Below, piece by piece: positions 7,995 to 16,772 of a DNA stretch of 64,000 bases. Both the position numbers and the translations under genes were made by a program. This DNA comes from Streptomyces sp. GS7 (GTDB lineage: Bacteria > Actinomycetota > Actinomycetes > Streptomycetales > Streptomycetaceae). The first letter of the stretch is position 1; every line of letters starts with the position of its first letter. The stretch covers positions 6,069,501 to 6,133,500 of the forward strand of contig NZ_CP047146.1 in the NCBI RefSeq assembly GCF_009834125.1, given 5' to 3'. The notes beneath the pieces were generated by a model, which was not told the origin of the DNA, ran no database searches, and was given only the letters and a program-made list of their open reading frames with translations.

Positions 7995-8976
7995 CCATCT
8001 CGCGCGCGTGGCGGAGCCCGATGCGGTCGAAGTCCCCTTCCAGGGCGTCGAGTTCGGCCAGCGTCTCGGTGCGGTCGCGGCCCAGGCGGGCGCGGGACTT
8101 GGCCAGCCCGAGCCGGGAGAGCGCCTCGCCGCGCGGCTCGTACATCTCGGTGAACTCCCGCAGCGCGAGGGCGTAGGTGTCGCGGGCGGCGGCGTAACGG
8201 CCGGCGCGGTAGAGGACGTTGCCGCGCATCTTGTGGTTGTAGGCGAGCGCGCTGGCCAGGTCCATGGTGCGGCAGATGGCCTCCGCCTCGGACAGCAGGT
8301 CCAGCGCCCGGTCCGGCTCGCCGCGGACGGACAGCACGTCCGCCACGCCGCGCAGCGACCAGGCCCGGCCGCGGGCGTCGTCGGCCTCGGTGGCTATCCG
8401 GACGGACTCCTCGAACAGCTCCAGGGCCTTGTCGTAGTCGCCGGTGTTGCGGTGCATCTGCGCGATGCCGGACATCGCCCAGACCATGTGCCGGGCCTCG
8501 CCGTGCGCCCGGCCCTGTTCGAGCAGCTGCTCGTGGAGCTCGGCGACCGCGGCGTAGTCGCCCTGGATGCGGCCGGTCTCGGCGAGGCCGGCGAGGGCGT
8601 AGCCCTGGGCGAGCCGGTCGCCGCTGTCGGCGGCCAGCGTGACGGCGTGGCCGAGCAGCCGGCGGGCGAGCGGCAGGGTGCCGCACTGGCGGGCCAGGGT
8701 GCCGCCGCTCCACAGCGCCCACGCCATGGCGGCCGGGTCGCCGGTGTCGCGGGCGCTGCGGTAGCTCGCCCGCCAGGCGCCGCCCGCCGCGTCGACCCGC
8801 CCCAGCCGCCGGTTGGCCTCGGCGACCGCGAGCTGGGCGCGGGCCCGCTCCAGCGCGGTGTCCGCGTCGGCGAGCGCCCGGTTCGCGGTGTCCAGCACCT
8901 CCTCGTACGAGGAGTTCACGCTCAGTGCCGAGCCCAGTTCGCCCTGGTACTCCGGGGCGAATGCCTTGCCGTACAT
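7888..8976 (-). CDS. Tetratricopeptide-repeat protein
   Basis: A 362-residue all-helical protein of consecutive TPR-like units from about residue 25 to 335 (for example GDYDKALELFEESVRIATEA and GRYAAARDTYALALREFTEM). It has no catalytic motif, signal peptide or membrane span, so it is probably a cytoplasmic scaffold or peptide-binding protein. The start at 8976 (MYGKAFAPEYQG) is supported by an AGGG six bases upstream and by the typical Streptomyces N-terminus of this family; a longer reading to 9192 exists but is Pro/Thr-rich. Its C-terminal 36 codons overlap the end of the convergent LMF-like gene. Confidence 0.75.
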   Translation of the reverse strand: MYGKAFAPEYQGELGSALSVNSSYEEVLDTANRALADADTALERARAQLAVAEANRRLGRVDAAGGAWRASYRSARDTGDPAAMAWALWSGGTLARQCGTLPLARRLLGHAVTLAADSGDRLAQGYALAGLAETGRIQGDYAAVAELHEQLLEQGRAHGEARHMVWAMSGIAQMHRNTGDYDKALELFEESVRIATEADDARGRAWSLRGVADVLSVRGEPDRALDLLSEAEAICRTMDLASALAYNHKMRGNVLYRAGRYAAARDTYALALREFTEMYEPRGEALSRLGLAKSRARLGRDRTETLAELDALEGDFDRIGLRHAREMVIAFRAELTATPAPGTPAPRSGATTHRSPAVPARS

Positions 8977-9221
8977 CGATCCCTGGCCTCTCGATCGTCT
9001 GTTTGCCTTGATCACGAAACTACGAGGTGGCAGGGGGCCGGCGAATCCGTCCGCGTATGGGTTGTGATGTACGACTGGAGTGCTACGGGTGGGGGTGGGG
9101 GTCATCATCGGGATGTACGGGGCCGTCGGGGTCCGGCGGGCTGATGGTGCGTCAAGTACCGTCCCCTTGCGGGGGTATGGGGCGCGGGTCACCCTGGCAG
9201 CACCGGTACCGGAGGTGCGGC

Positions 9222-10397
9222 ATGGGCGAAGCGGCGGCAGCGGCGCGCGGCGGGTTCGGCCGGCGGCGGTTCGTGACGGCGGTCACGGCGGGACTGGCCG
9301 GGGCGGCGGCCCTGACGGCCGGGGACCCCGCCGCCGCGCGGACGCCGCGGCGCGGCCGGCCGCTGTTCCTGGGGACGTACACCTCCACCCCGGGCGGCGG
9401 CGCCGGCGTCGGGCTCGGCGGCTACGACCCGGCCACCGGCGCGCTCACCGCCGGCGGCGTGGTCCCGGGGGTCGCCGACCCGTCGTATCTGGCGCTCGCG
9501 CCGTCCGGGCGGACGCTCTACGCCGTCGACGAGCAGCAGGACGGCGCGGTGACCGCGATGGCGCTGCCGTGGGGCACGGGCGGGCCGCCCGTGGTGCTGG
9601 GCAGCCGGTCGACCGGTGGGGCCGGGCCCTGCCATCTGTCGGTGCATCCCCGCGGTCGCTGGCTGCTCAGCGCCAACTACCTGTCCGGCAGCGTGGCGGT
9701 CCATCCGATCGACGGGCGCAGCGGCGCGCTGGGCGAGCGGACGGATCTGGTCGTCCACACGAGCCCGCCGCCCGGCCCCGGGCAGACCGGGCCGCACGCC
9801 CACCAGATCACCACCGCTCCGGACGGCCGCCATGTGCTCGCCGTCGACCTGGGGAACGACACCGTCTACACCTACCGGCTGGACGAGCGGGCCGGGACGC
9901 TGGCGCCGGTGTCGCAGGCGGCGCTGCGGCCGGGCGCCGGGCCCCGGCATCTGACCTTCCACCCCTCCGGCGCGTGGGCCTATCTGGCCAACGAGGTGGA
10001 CGACACCGTGGTGGTCTGCGGCTACGACCGGCGCGACGGGCGGCTGGTGCCCGGGGCTCCGCAGTCCACCGGGACGGGTGCGGGCGTCAGCTACCCGGCG
10101 CAGATCCTGGTGACCGGCAACGGCCGGTTCGCCTTTCTCGCCAACCGCGGCCACAACAGCCTCACCCGGTACGCGGTGGAGGCCGGCGGGGCCCGGCTGC
10201 GGCTGCTGGACACGGTGCCGGTGGGCGGGGACTTCCCGCGGCAGATCGCCTTCTCGCCCGACGAGCGGTGGCTGTTCGCGGCGAACCAGAAGTCGGGGTC
10301 GGTGACGGTGTTCTCGGTGGACACCCGGACCGGGGCGCTGGTGGCGGCGGGCCCGCCGTTCGCGGCGCCGGTGCCGGTGTGCGTACTGCCGCTGTGA
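9222..10397 (+). CDS. Tat-exported lactonase-family beta-propeller protein (6-phosphogluconolactonase-like)
   Basis: A 391-residue seven-bladed propeller of the Pgl/YbhE-type lactonase family. It starts at 9222 with GGAGG six bases upstream. A twin-arginine signal is visible (GRRRFVTAVTAG, then an Ala-rich region). Blade motifs recur: DPSYLALAPSGRTLYAV, GPCHLSVHPRGRWLLSANY, PHAHQITTAPDGRHVLAVDL, GPRHLTFHPSGAWAYLANE and FPRQIAFSPDERWLFAANQ. The conserved His/Glu/Arg positions expected of the active site fall in these strands. Export makes a housekeeping pentose-phosphate role unlikely; an extracellular lactone or sugar-acid substrate is more plausible, by inference. Confidence 0.85.
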   Translation: MGEAAAAARGGFGRRRFVTAVTAGLAGAAALTAGDPAAARTPRRGRPLFLGTYTSTPGGGAGVGLGGYDPATGALTAGGVVPGVADPSYLALAPSGRTLYAVDEQQDGAVTAMALPWGTGGPPVVLGSRSTGGAGPCHLSVHPRGRWLLSANYLSGSVAVHPIDGRSGALGERTDLVVHTSPPPGPGQTGPHAHQITTAPDGRHVLAVDLGNDTVYTYRLDERAGTLAPVSQAALRPGAGPRHLTFHPSGAWAYLANEVDDTVVVCGYDRRDGRLVPGAPQSTGTGAGVSYPAQILVTGNGRFAFLANRGHNSLTRYAVEAGGARLRLLDTVPVGGDFPRQIAFSPDERWLFAANQKSGSVTVFSVDTRTGALVAAGPPFAAPVPVCVLPL

Positions 10398-10429
10398 GGG
10401 CCGCAACGGCTCCGGGCCCGGCCCGCTGA

Positions 10430-11290
10430 GCCGGCGCGGCCGAATCGTGGCCGGGGGCGCACGGCGGCGGGCCGGCGCGGCTGACCGCGCACGGCGGCTT
10501 CGCGCCGCACGGCGTCGGGGCGGTGCTGGCCGCCGTCGTGCCGTGCGTGGGCTTCTTCACCGGGGCGGAGATCGTGACCGTCGCGGCGGCCGAATCGGTG
10601 GAGCCGGAGCGGGCGGTGGCGGAGGCGATCCGCTCGATCGTGCTGCGCGTGGTGGCGTTCTACGTGCTGTCGGTCTTCCTGGTGGTCGCGGTGGTGCCCT
10701 GGACGTCGCAGGCGGTCGCGGTCAGTGCGTACGCGGCGGTGCTGGACCGGCTGGCGGTGCCCGCGGCCGGCACGGTGATGAACGCGATCGTGCTGATCGC
10801 GGTCCTCTCCTGCCTGAATTCCGCGCTCTACACCTCCTCCCGGATGCTGTTCGCGCTGACCGGCAACGGGGACGCGCCGCGCGGATTCACCAGGCTGAGT
10901 GCGAGCGGGGTGCCGCGCCGGGCGCTGCCGGCCGGGACCTCGGTCGGGTATCTGTCGGTGATCACGGCCTGGTTTTCGCCCGATGTGGTCTTCCGGTTCC
11001 TCATCAACTCCTATGGCGCCATGGCCTTGTTCGTGTATCTGGCGATCGCCGTCGCGCAGGTCCGGATGCGGCGCCGGCTGGAGCGCGACGCACCGGAGCG
11101 GCTGACCCTGAAGATGTGGCTGTTCCCGTGGCTGAGCTGGGTGACCATCGCGCTGATGGCGGCGGTGATCGGGGCGATGGCCTTTCCGCCGGACAGCCGC
11201 GCCCAGTTCGGGCTGAGCCTGCTGACGCCGGCCGTGGTGCTGGCCGGGTACGAGGCCCGGCGGCGGGTGCGGCAGGTGCGGCGGAGTTGA
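10430..11290 (+). pseudogene. Amino-acid permease (APC superfamily), 5'-truncated remnant
   Basis: The frame encodes the C-terminal half of a GabP/ProY/AnsP-type permease but has no N-terminus. Homology begins at LTAHGGFAPHGVGAVLAA, which in full-length relatives lies near residue 200, so the first five membrane helices are missing. The frame is closed upstream by TGA at 10427-10429, 30 bases after the lactonase stop. Helices six to twelve remain, including GFFTGAEIVTVAAAES and ALYTSSRMLFALTGNGDAP. The GTG at 10523 could start a 255-residue product but would make only half a transporter. A deletion joining this fragment to the lactonase gene explains the arrangement. Confidence 0.8.
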
Positions 11291-11305
11291 GGGCCCGCGT
11301 GCGGG

Positions 11306-11335
11306 CAGGCCGTCCGCGGCGCCACGGACGGCCTG
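11306..11335. terminator. Hairpin terminator after the permease remnant
   Basis: CAGGCCGTCCG at 11306-11316 pairs perfectly with CGGACGGCCTG at 11325-11335 around an 8-base loop. It sits 16 bases after the permease stop and has no T-tract, which is normal for Streptomyces. Confidence 0.7.
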
Positions 11336-11447
11336 CATTCCCCCATGCACACATTCCGGAAGTTCTCGGAATTCACTCCGCCGAATTCATTCGACCGATT
11401 ACCCGAGGTCGAATTCACTCAGCTTCCGGTCGGCCGGCGGAGGAATT

Positions 11448-12149
11448 TCAGAGGTGCAGCCGGATGCCGGGGAAAATAAGGTTCGGGTCCCCACCGATCA
11501 CCTGGCGGTTCTGTCGGTAGAGCTCCTGCCAGATCTTTCCGTGGCGGGTGGCGATACCGCACAGCGTATCGCCGTCATTGACGACGACGGAGCCGCTCGC
11601 GCCACTCACCGGCCGGTGCCGCTCGTTTTTGTAGGGCTTTTCCTGGTGCTGCGAACGGTGCATCCGATTGCGGTGCGGCTGGGCCTTTTCGCGCTTCGGC
11701 AGGGTGTGCGGGGCGCTGCTGCGGGCGAGGCCGGCGAGCCCCAGCGAGGCCGAGCAGGCCGGCCAGGCGCCCCAGCCCTGCCGGGCCAGCACCCGCTCGG
11801 CGACCTGGATCTGCTGCTCCCTGGTCGCCCGCGAGGCCCGGTTCGCGTAGGCCCCGCCGCCGTAGGAGTGCCAGGTCGCGTGGGTGAACTGGAGGCCGCC
11901 GGAGAACCCGTTCCCGGTCTCGATGCCCCAGTTGCCGCCGCTCTCGCACCGGGCCAGGCGGTCCCAGTGCGTGCCGCTGACGGCCTCGGCCGGCTCCTCG
12001 GCAGTCAGGTTGAGGGCGCCGGCCGCCAGCAGGACGGCGGCTGCGGTGACGCCCCGGACCCCGCGGCCGCGCAGCATTTCACCGCGTTCGCCCGCTTCCC
12101 TTGCCCGGTTTTCCGATACCTGCGATTCCGATACCTGCGAAATTTCCAT
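11448..12149 (-). CDS. Resuscitation-promoting-factor-like transglycosylase with C-terminal LysM
   Basis: A 233-residue secreted cell-wall hydrolase. It has a hydrophobic export signal ([16 protein letters not shown]), an Rpf/transglycosylase domain from about residue 57 to 137 with the catalytic Glu in [17 protein letters not shown], a basic His/Lys-rich linker, and a C-terminal LysM from about 187 to 233 ([27 protein letters not shown]). Rpf proteins cleave peptidoglycan glycan strands during spore germination and growth; LysM holds the enzyme on the wall. Start 12149 has GGGAG and AGG just upstream. The N-terminus contains a small direct repeat ([10 protein letters not shown]). Some Streptomyces rpf genes are controlled by a c-di-AMP riboswitch; I looked upstream and could not identify one. 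Confidence 0.85.
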   Translation of the reverse strand: MEISQVSESQVSENRAREAGERGEMLRGRGVRGVTAAAVLLAAGALNLTAEEPAEAVSGTHWDRLARCESGGNWGIETGNGFSGGLQFTHATWHSYGGGAYANRASRATREQQIQVAERVLARQGWGAWPACSASLGLAGLARSSAPHTLPKREKAQPHRNRMHRSQHQEKPYKNERHRPVSGASGSVVVNDGDTLCGIATRHGKIWQELYRQNRQVIGGDPNLIFPGIRLHL

Positions 12150-12810
12150 GTGCCTGCTCCCGTCGCGTGTTCCGTACCTACCGACATTTCCCTCGCGGAG
12201 ATATTCCAGTGATTTCCGCGAGTTTGGCGAGTTCTGGGTTTTCGACTGATGTTGCGTTTTCTTCGCGGCGTCGTGAATTTGCCGAGTAAGAGACAACCAC
12301 GGCCGGAGTTCGCATGGGCAGAGCGCGCGGGTGCGCCTTCAGCGGCCGGCCTGCCCCCTCACCGCCGGAAGGGGTACGGATTCCTCCGCATGGCGCATGG
12401 ACCCGACGGGTAGGGGCGCACCCCTCGCGCTCCAGAGGCCGGAAACCTGAAGAATTCACACACCCGTTCGGCCTGGAGCGATCGCGCCGAGCGCGTCCGC
12501 CGGCCTCGGTGCATATGCGCGGCGGGGGCTGCACACACCGCGCACGGACCGCCGGGCCGGTGCAACCGCCCATGTTTGCTCAGGAGTTGGCAGGCCCTGC
12601 CCGGGACGGCGGGCCGCCGGACGGCGCAAACCTGCCCGGCGCACCCGAGGGCCGACGGCCGCCCGGCCCCGCGCGCCCCCGCCCGCGCCATCACGCTCCG
12701 CGTCGCTGCGCGTCACCGCGCCGCCCGTGCGCCCCTCGGCCGTGCCGACCCGCCGCACGAAGGGGGCGGCGACCGCCGTGCCAAGGGGGTGGCACGTGCG
12801 CCGGGCAAGC
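12150..12810. other. 661-base intergenic region upstream of the Rpf-like gene, with a long hairpin
   Basis: No protein frame here looks real. The Rpf-proximal 150 bases are comparatively AT-rich and probably hold its promoter. A long-range hairpin is visible: CGCTCC at 12428-12433 and AGGCCG just after it pair with CGGCCT and GGAGCG at 12469-12480, enclosing about 27 bases. It could belong to the Rpf 5' leader or to the end of the PaaX-type gene's transcript. A structured RNA is possible but unproven. Confidence 0.4.
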
Positions 12811-13563
12811 TCACCCCTCGCCGTCGGGCGCCAGGTATTGCCGCAGCAGCTCCCGCAGTTCGGCCTCGAACGCGTCGTAGCGCGACCGGAGCGCGGACCC
12901 CGGCCACCCCTCGGGCAACAGGGGTTGCGGGAGAAGGGGGTCGGCGAGCAGATGCCGGAGCACCGCGGCCGAGACGGTGAAGCGTTCGGCGGGGGTGCCG
13001 GCCCGGTCCAGCGCCGCGAGCAGCGCCCGCGCCCGCGCCGCCCAGCCGTCCAGGTCCCACAGCCCGCGGGCCAGAGTGGCGGGATCGCCGTCCGGGGCGC
13101 CGGTGAACCAGGTGCACTGCGCGGTGACGACGGCCGGGCGGGGCCGGTCGAGGTTGGCGGGGCGCAGCCAGCTGCCGGCCCGCAGCTCGGCCAGCCGCAG
13201 CGCCGCCATGGCCTGGCGCAGCGCGGTGCGGTCGGCGGCCGGCCGGCGCTCCGAGGTGGTGACCACGGCGATCTCCCACTCCCCGTGCCAGGGCCGGGTG
13301 CGCGGCGACCGGCTCTCGTCCTGCCGGGCCTGGCGTGCCAGCAGCCGGGCGGTGAGCCCGTACGAACCCGCCCGCTGCTGGAGGTCGCCGGCCGCGACCA
13401 TCCGCGAGAGCGCCACCCGGACCGTGCCCTCCGCGATGCCGAAGAGTTCCCCGACCCGTACCAGGGCGCGCGCCGGGAGCCGGGGCGGATGGTGTCCGAG
13501 AAGGGTGCTCAGCACGATGGAACGGGCCGTCAGCGGGCGCAGCGCGAGGGGGTCGTCGTTCAT
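12811..13563 (-). CDS. PaaX-family transcriptional regulator
   Basis: A 250-residue repressor-type protein. The N-terminal winged helix (TARSIVLSTLLGHHPP to IAEGTVRVALSRMVAAGDL, residues 9-60) and the C-terminal PaaX domain are present. PaaX represses aromatic catabolism genes and responds to aryl-CoA ligands such as phenylacetyl-CoA; here it diverges from an acyl-CoA dehydrogenase and enoyl-CoA hydratase, so an acyl-CoA effector is a reasonable inference. The start at 13563 is chosen from the family's usual N-terminus; a strong ribosome site is lacking. Two inverted repeats in the shared upstream region are candidate operators. Confidence 0.85.
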   Translation of the reverse strand: MNDDPLALRPLTARSIVLSTLLGHHPPRLPARALVRVGELFGIAEGTVRVALSRMVAAGDLQQRAGSYGLTARLLARQARQDESRSPRTRPWHGEWEIAVVTTSERRPAADRTALRQAMAALRLAELRAGSWLRPANLDRPRPAVVTAQCTWFTGAPDGDPATLARGLWDLDGWAARARALLAALDRAGTPAERFTVSAAVLRHLLADPLLPQPLLPEGWPGSALRSRYDAFEAELRELLRQYLAPDGEG

Positions 13564-13579
13564 AGGTGCCGCGAAGTCT

Positions 13580-13604
13580 AGGGCCTGCCCGATGGGCAGG
13601 CCCT
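13580..13604. promoter_or_regulatory. Perfect 11-bp inverted repeat upstream of the PaaX-type gene
   Basis: AGGGCCTGCCC (13580-13590) and GGGCAGGCCCT (13594-13604) are separated by GAT. It lies 17 bases upstream of the regulator start, in the untranslated leader or promoter, and could be an autoregulatory operator or an RNA hairpin that blocks translation. Confidence 0.5.
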
Positions 13605-13658
13605 GGCCGGCGGTACGGGCGGTGCCCCGGTATGCCACCGGCCGCAGGCTCGACGGCC

Positions 13659-13695
13659 TTACATACTTCCCGCGGCTGTATGAAATCTGTAACGT
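13659..13695 (+). promoter_or_regulatory. Promoter-operator of the acyl-CoA dehydrogenase operon
   Basis: TAACGT at 13690-13695 is a good -10 box 7 bases before the ATG at 13703, which has no Shine-Dalgarno sequence, so the transcript is probably leaderless. Overlapping it are nested inverted repeats, CATAC/GTATG (13662-13666, 13678-13682) inside TTACA/TGTAA (13659-13663, 13688-13692). A repressor bound there, possibly the divergent PaaX-type protein, would cover the promoter. Confidence 0.5.
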
Positions 13696-13702
13696 CAGTG
13701 CC

Positions 13703-15352
13703 ATGACCGTCACCCATGACGTAACGAATCAGGCCCCGCCGCTCGTGGATTTCAGTACGGCGGACGAGCCGGCCCTCCTGGAGGCGCTGCGCCGGGAGGG
13801 CGCCGGCTGGGGCGAGCGCGAGGTGGCCGAGCTGGGCGCGCTGGCCGGTTCGGCCGCTGTGCAGGAGCAGGCGCGCTGGGCGGAGGAGCAGCCGCCCCGG
13901 CTGCACACCCACGACCGGTACGGGCACCGGGTCGACGAGGTCGAGTTCCATCCGGCCTGGCACCAGTTGATGACCGCGGCCGTGGCGAACGGTCTGCACG
14001 CCGCGCCCTGGGCCGACGACCGCCCCGGGGCGCATCTGGTGCGCGCGGCCAAGTTCTATGTGTGGTCGCAGGCCGAGCCGGGCCACGGCTGCCCGATCTC
14101 GATGACCTACGCCGCGGTCCCGGCGCTGCGCGCAGCTCCCGAACTCGCCGCCGGGTACGAGCCGTTGCTCGCCTCCCGGACGTACGACTTCGGGCTGCGG
14201 GCGCCGCTGACCAAGCGGGGGCTGATCGCCGGGATGTCGATGACGGAGAAGCAGGGCGGCTCCGACGTACGGACCAACACCACCCGTGCGGTGCCGGCCG
14301 GCGACGGCAGCCACCGGATCAGCGGCCACAAGTGGTTCACCTCGGCCCCGATGAGCGATGTGTTCCTCGCCCTGGCGCAGACGGAGGAAGGGCTCACCTG
14401 CTTCCTGCTGCCGCGGGTCCTGCCGGACGGCACCCGCAACGGCATGCGGCTGATGCGGCTCAAGGACAAGCTGGGCAACCGCTCCAACGCCTCGTCGGAG
14501 ATCGAGTACGAGGATGCGGTCGCCTGGCCGGTGGGCGAGCCGGGCCGCGGGGTGCGGACCATCGTCGAGATGGTGAACATGACGCGGCTGGACTGCGTGC
14601 TCGGTTCGGCGGCCGGGATGCGGGCGGGGCTGCGGCAGGCACTGCACCACACCGCCCACCGCCGGGCGTTCGGACGGGAGTTGGACCGGCAGCCGCTGAT
14701 GCGCGCGGTGCTCGCCGATCTCGCGGTCGAGTCGGAGGCGGCGACGCTGCTGGCGATGCGGCTGGCCGCCGCGGTGGACCGGTCGCAGGCCGGCGACGGG
14801 CAGGAGGCGGCGCTGCGCCGGCTGGCGCTGGCGGCCGGGAAGTACTGGGTGTGCAAACGCGGCAGTACGCATGCCGCGGAGGCGCTGGAGTGCCTGGGCG
14901 GCAACGGGTACGTCGAGGAGTCCGGCATGCCGCGGCTGTACCGGGAGGCGCCGCTGCTGTCGATCTGGGAGGGCTCGGGGAACGTCGCCGCGCTCGACGT
15001 GCTGCGCGCGCTGGGCCGGGAACCCGCCGCGCTGGACGCGTACTTCGCGGAGGTGGACGTGGCGGCGGGCGCCGACCGGCGGCTGGACGCGGCGGCGGCC
15101 GGGCTGCGCACGATGGTCGGCGGGCTCGCCGATCCGGAGCGGGCGCAGCTGATGGCGCGTTCGCTGGCGGAGCGGATGGCGCTGGTCCTCCAGGGGGCGC
15201 TGCTGGTGCGGCACAGCCATCCGGCGGTCGCGGACGCGTTCTGCGCCTCGCGGCTGGGCGGCGAGTGGGGCCATGCGTTCGGCACGCTGCCGGCCGGCGT
15301 CGATCTGGCGGCGGTTCTGGGGCGGGCCCGGACCGGCGGGGACGGCGCCTGA
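13703..15352 (+). CDS. Acyl-CoA dehydrogenase, AidB-like clade
   Basis: A 549-residue FAD-dependent dehydrogenase, longer than ordinary acyl-CoA dehydrogenases and like the AidB/DNA-alkylation-response branch. Characteristic segments are ISMTYAAVPALRAAPELA, GMSMTEKQGGSDVRTNTT (flavin loop), HRISGHKWFTSAPMSDVF, EALECLGGNGYVEESGMPR and LLSIWEGSGNVAALDVLRA, the last typical of AidB relatives. It would oxidise an acyl-CoA, passing electrons to ETF. The stop overlaps the hydratase ATG (TGATG), so the two are translationally coupled. Substrate unknown; branched-chain or aromatic acyl-CoA fits the PaaX-type neighbour. Confidence 0.9.
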   Translation: MTVTHDVTNQAPPLVDFSTADEPALLEALRREGAGWGEREVAELGALAGSAAVQEQARWAEEQPPRLHTHDRYGHRVDEVEFHPAWHQLMTAAVANGLHAAPWADDRPGAHLVRAAKFYVWSQAEPGHGCPISMTYAAVPALRAAPELAAGYEPLLASRTYDFGLRAPLTKRGLIAGMSMTEKQGGSDVRTNTTRAVPAGDGSHRISGHKWFTSAPMSDVFLALAQTEEGLTCFLLPRVLPDGTRNGMRLMRLKDKLGNRSNASSEIEYEDAVAWPVGEPGRGVRTIVEMVNMTRLDCVLGSAAGMRAGLRQALHHTAHRRAFGRELDRQPLMRAVLADLAVESEAATLLAMRLAAAVDRSQAGDGQEAALRRLALAAGKYWVCKRGSTHAAEALECLGGNGYVEESGMPRLYREAPLLSIWEGSGNVAALDVLRALGREPAALDAYFAEVDVAAGADRRLDAAAAGLRTMVGGLADPERAQLMARSLAERMALVLQGALLVRHSHPAVADAFCASRLGGEWGHAFGTLPAGVDLAAVLGRARTGGDGA

Positions 15353-16119
15353 TGTCCGTACGGGTGGAGCGCGCGGGGCCGGTGACGACGGTGGTGCTGT
15401 CCCGGCCCGCGTCCCGCAACGCGGTGGACGGCACGACGGCGCGGCAACTCGCCGACGCCTTCCGCGCGTTCGAGGCCGATGACGGTGCGAGCGTGGCGGT
15501 GCTGTGGGGCGAGGGCGGGACGTTCTGCTCGGGGGCCGACCTCAAGGCGGTCGGCACCGGGCGCGGCAACCGCGTGGCGCCGGACGGCGACGGTCCGATG
15601 GGGCCGACCCGGATGCGGCTGAGCAAGCCGGTGATAGCGGCGGTCGCCGGGCACGCGGTGGCCGGCGGACTGGAGCTGGCGCTCTGGTGCGATCTGCGAG
15701 TGGCGGAGGAGGACGCGGTCTTCGGGGTGTTCTGCCGCCGGTGGGGGGTGCCGCTGATCGACGGCGGCACGGTGCGGCTGCCCCGGCTGATCGGCGCGAG
15801 CCGGGCGATGGACCTGGTGCTGACGGGGCGCGCGGTACCGGCCGTGGAGGCGCTGGACATCGGGCTGGTGCACCGGCTGGTCCCGGCCGGCGCGGCCCGT
15901 GCCGAGGCGGAGCGGCTGGCCGCGGAACTCGCCCGCCTCCCCCAGGCGTGCCTGCGCAGTGACCGGGCGTCCCTGCTGGACCAGGAGGGGCAGCCCGAGC
16001 GGGACGCCATGGCGGCCGAACTGCACTACGGCCGGGCCGTGTTGGCGGACGGCCTCAAGGGCGCGGCGCGGTTCGCCGCGGGGGCCGGACGGCACGGTGA
16101 GGCGGACGGCGGGCGATGA
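15352..16119 (+). CDS. Enoyl-CoA hydratase/isomerase (crotonase family)
   Basis: A 255-residue crotonase. The oxyanion-hole motifs are seen at GTFCSGADLKAVG near residue 58 and AVAGHAVAGGLELALWCDLR near 100-119. The two usual catalytic Glu positions fall at GGLELALW and in the CRRWGVPLIDGGTVRLPR segment, where one position is Asp, so hydratase, isomerase or hydrolase activity cannot be decided. The start overlaps the dehydrogenase stop by one base and the stop overlaps DUF1990 by four, forming a tight three-gene operon. Confidence 0.9.
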   Translation: MSVRVERAGPVTTVVLSRPASRNAVDGTTARQLADAFRAFEADDGASVAVLWGEGGTFCSGADLKAVGTGRGNRVAPDGDGPMGPTRMRLSKPVIAAVAGHAVAGGLELALWCDLRVAEEDAVFGVFCRRWGVPLIDGGTVRLPRLIGASRAMDLVLTGRAVPAVEALDIGLVHRLVPAGAARAEAERLAAELARLPQACLRSDRASLLDQEGQPERDAMAAELHYGRAVLADGLKGAARFAAGAGRHGEADGGR

Positions 16120-16658
16120 GCACGGACGACCTCGGCCCCGCCGATCTCACGTACCCGGAGCACGGCGGCACCCGGCGCGCTCCGCTGCCCGCCGGCTACC
16201 ACCATCTGCGGGTGGCACTGCCGCTCGGGCACGGCCGGGCGGTGTTCGACGCGGCCGGTGCGGCGGTCACCGCCTTCCGGATGCACCGGGCCGCGGGCAC
16301 CCGCGTCAGGGCCGGCGCGCCGCGGGCCGCTCCGGGTGTGCCGGTCGACGTCTCCGTGGGCATCGGGCCGCTGCGGGTGACCGGCCCCTGCCGGGTGGTG
16401 TGGGCGGTGGCCGACGCGGACCGGGTCGGCTTTGCGTACGGGACCCGGGAGGGGCATCCGGAGTGCGGCGAGGAGGCGTTCGTCGTCGAGCTGCGGGCGG
16501 ACGGCTCGGTGTGGTTCACGGTCACCGCCTTCAGCCGCCCGGCCCGGTGGTTCACCCGGCTCGCCGGGCCACTGGTCCCGGTGTTCCAGCACTGCTACGT
16601 CCGCCGACTCGGCCGCACCCTCCGCCGGTTGGCGCGCCGCCCGGCCGCCGCCCGCTGA
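16116..16658 (+). CDS. DUF1990 family protein
   Basis: A 180-residue soluble protein of unknown reaction. It carries the DUF1990 pattern: LTYPEHGGTR and GYHHLRVALPLGHGRAVFDAA at the N-terminus, IGPLRVTGPCRVVWAVAD in the middle and FAYGTREGHPECGEEAFVVE near residues 105-125, then WFTVTAFSRPARWFTRLAGP. It starts in an ATGA overlap with the hydratase, so it is translated with it. Co-occurrence with fatty-acid oxidation genes suggests a lipid or CoA-linked role, which is only inference. Confidence 0.8.
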   Translation: MSTDDLGPADLTYPEHGGTRRAPLPAGYHHLRVALPLGHGRAVFDAAGAAVTAFRMHRAAGTRVRAGAPRAAPGVPVDVSVGIGPLRVTGPCRVVWAVADADRVGFAYGTREGHPECGEEAFVVELRADGSVWFTVTAFSRPARWFTRLAGPLVPVFQHCYVRRLGRTLRRLARRPAAAR

Positions 16659-16699
16659 GATCGGTACGTCCACGCCCGGGGCCCGTGTCGCGGGCCGCG

Positions 16700-16722
16700 G
16701 CACTGTGACGCCGTTACAGTGC
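16700..16722. promoter_or_regulatory. 23-bp near-perfect palindrome upstream of the PAS/SpoIIE gene
   Basis: GCACTGTGACG, a central C, then CGTTACAGTGC form a palindrome with one mismatch, 51 bases before the start of the SpoIIE-type gene. This is the size and spacing of a dimeric repressor or activator site. Confidence 0.55.
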
Positions 16723-16760
16723 GTGACCGGAGCGGGAGTGCGGGGCCCGGGGGCCCCGCC

Positions 16761-16766
16761 TAAGGT
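16761..16766 (+). promoter_or_regulatory. -10 box of a leaderless SpoIIE-type gene
   Basis: TAAGGT lies exactly 6 bases before the ATG at 16773 and there is no ribosome-binding site. I find no convincing -35 box, so an activator at 16700-16722 or an alternative sigma factor may be needed. Confidence 0.5.
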
Positions 16767-16772
16767 GTTCGC

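Noticed and set aside
12150..12700. c-di-AMP (ydaO) riboswitch upstream of the Rpf-like gene
   Set aside because: I looked for the conserved GGGGA and GGGGTGAAT-type segments on the minus strand and did not find them; only an unrelated long hairpin is present.
12713..15274. Very long open frame antisense to the acyl-CoA dehydrogenase
   Set aside because: It is a high-GC shadow frame covering two genes in opposite orientation, with no recognisable domain.
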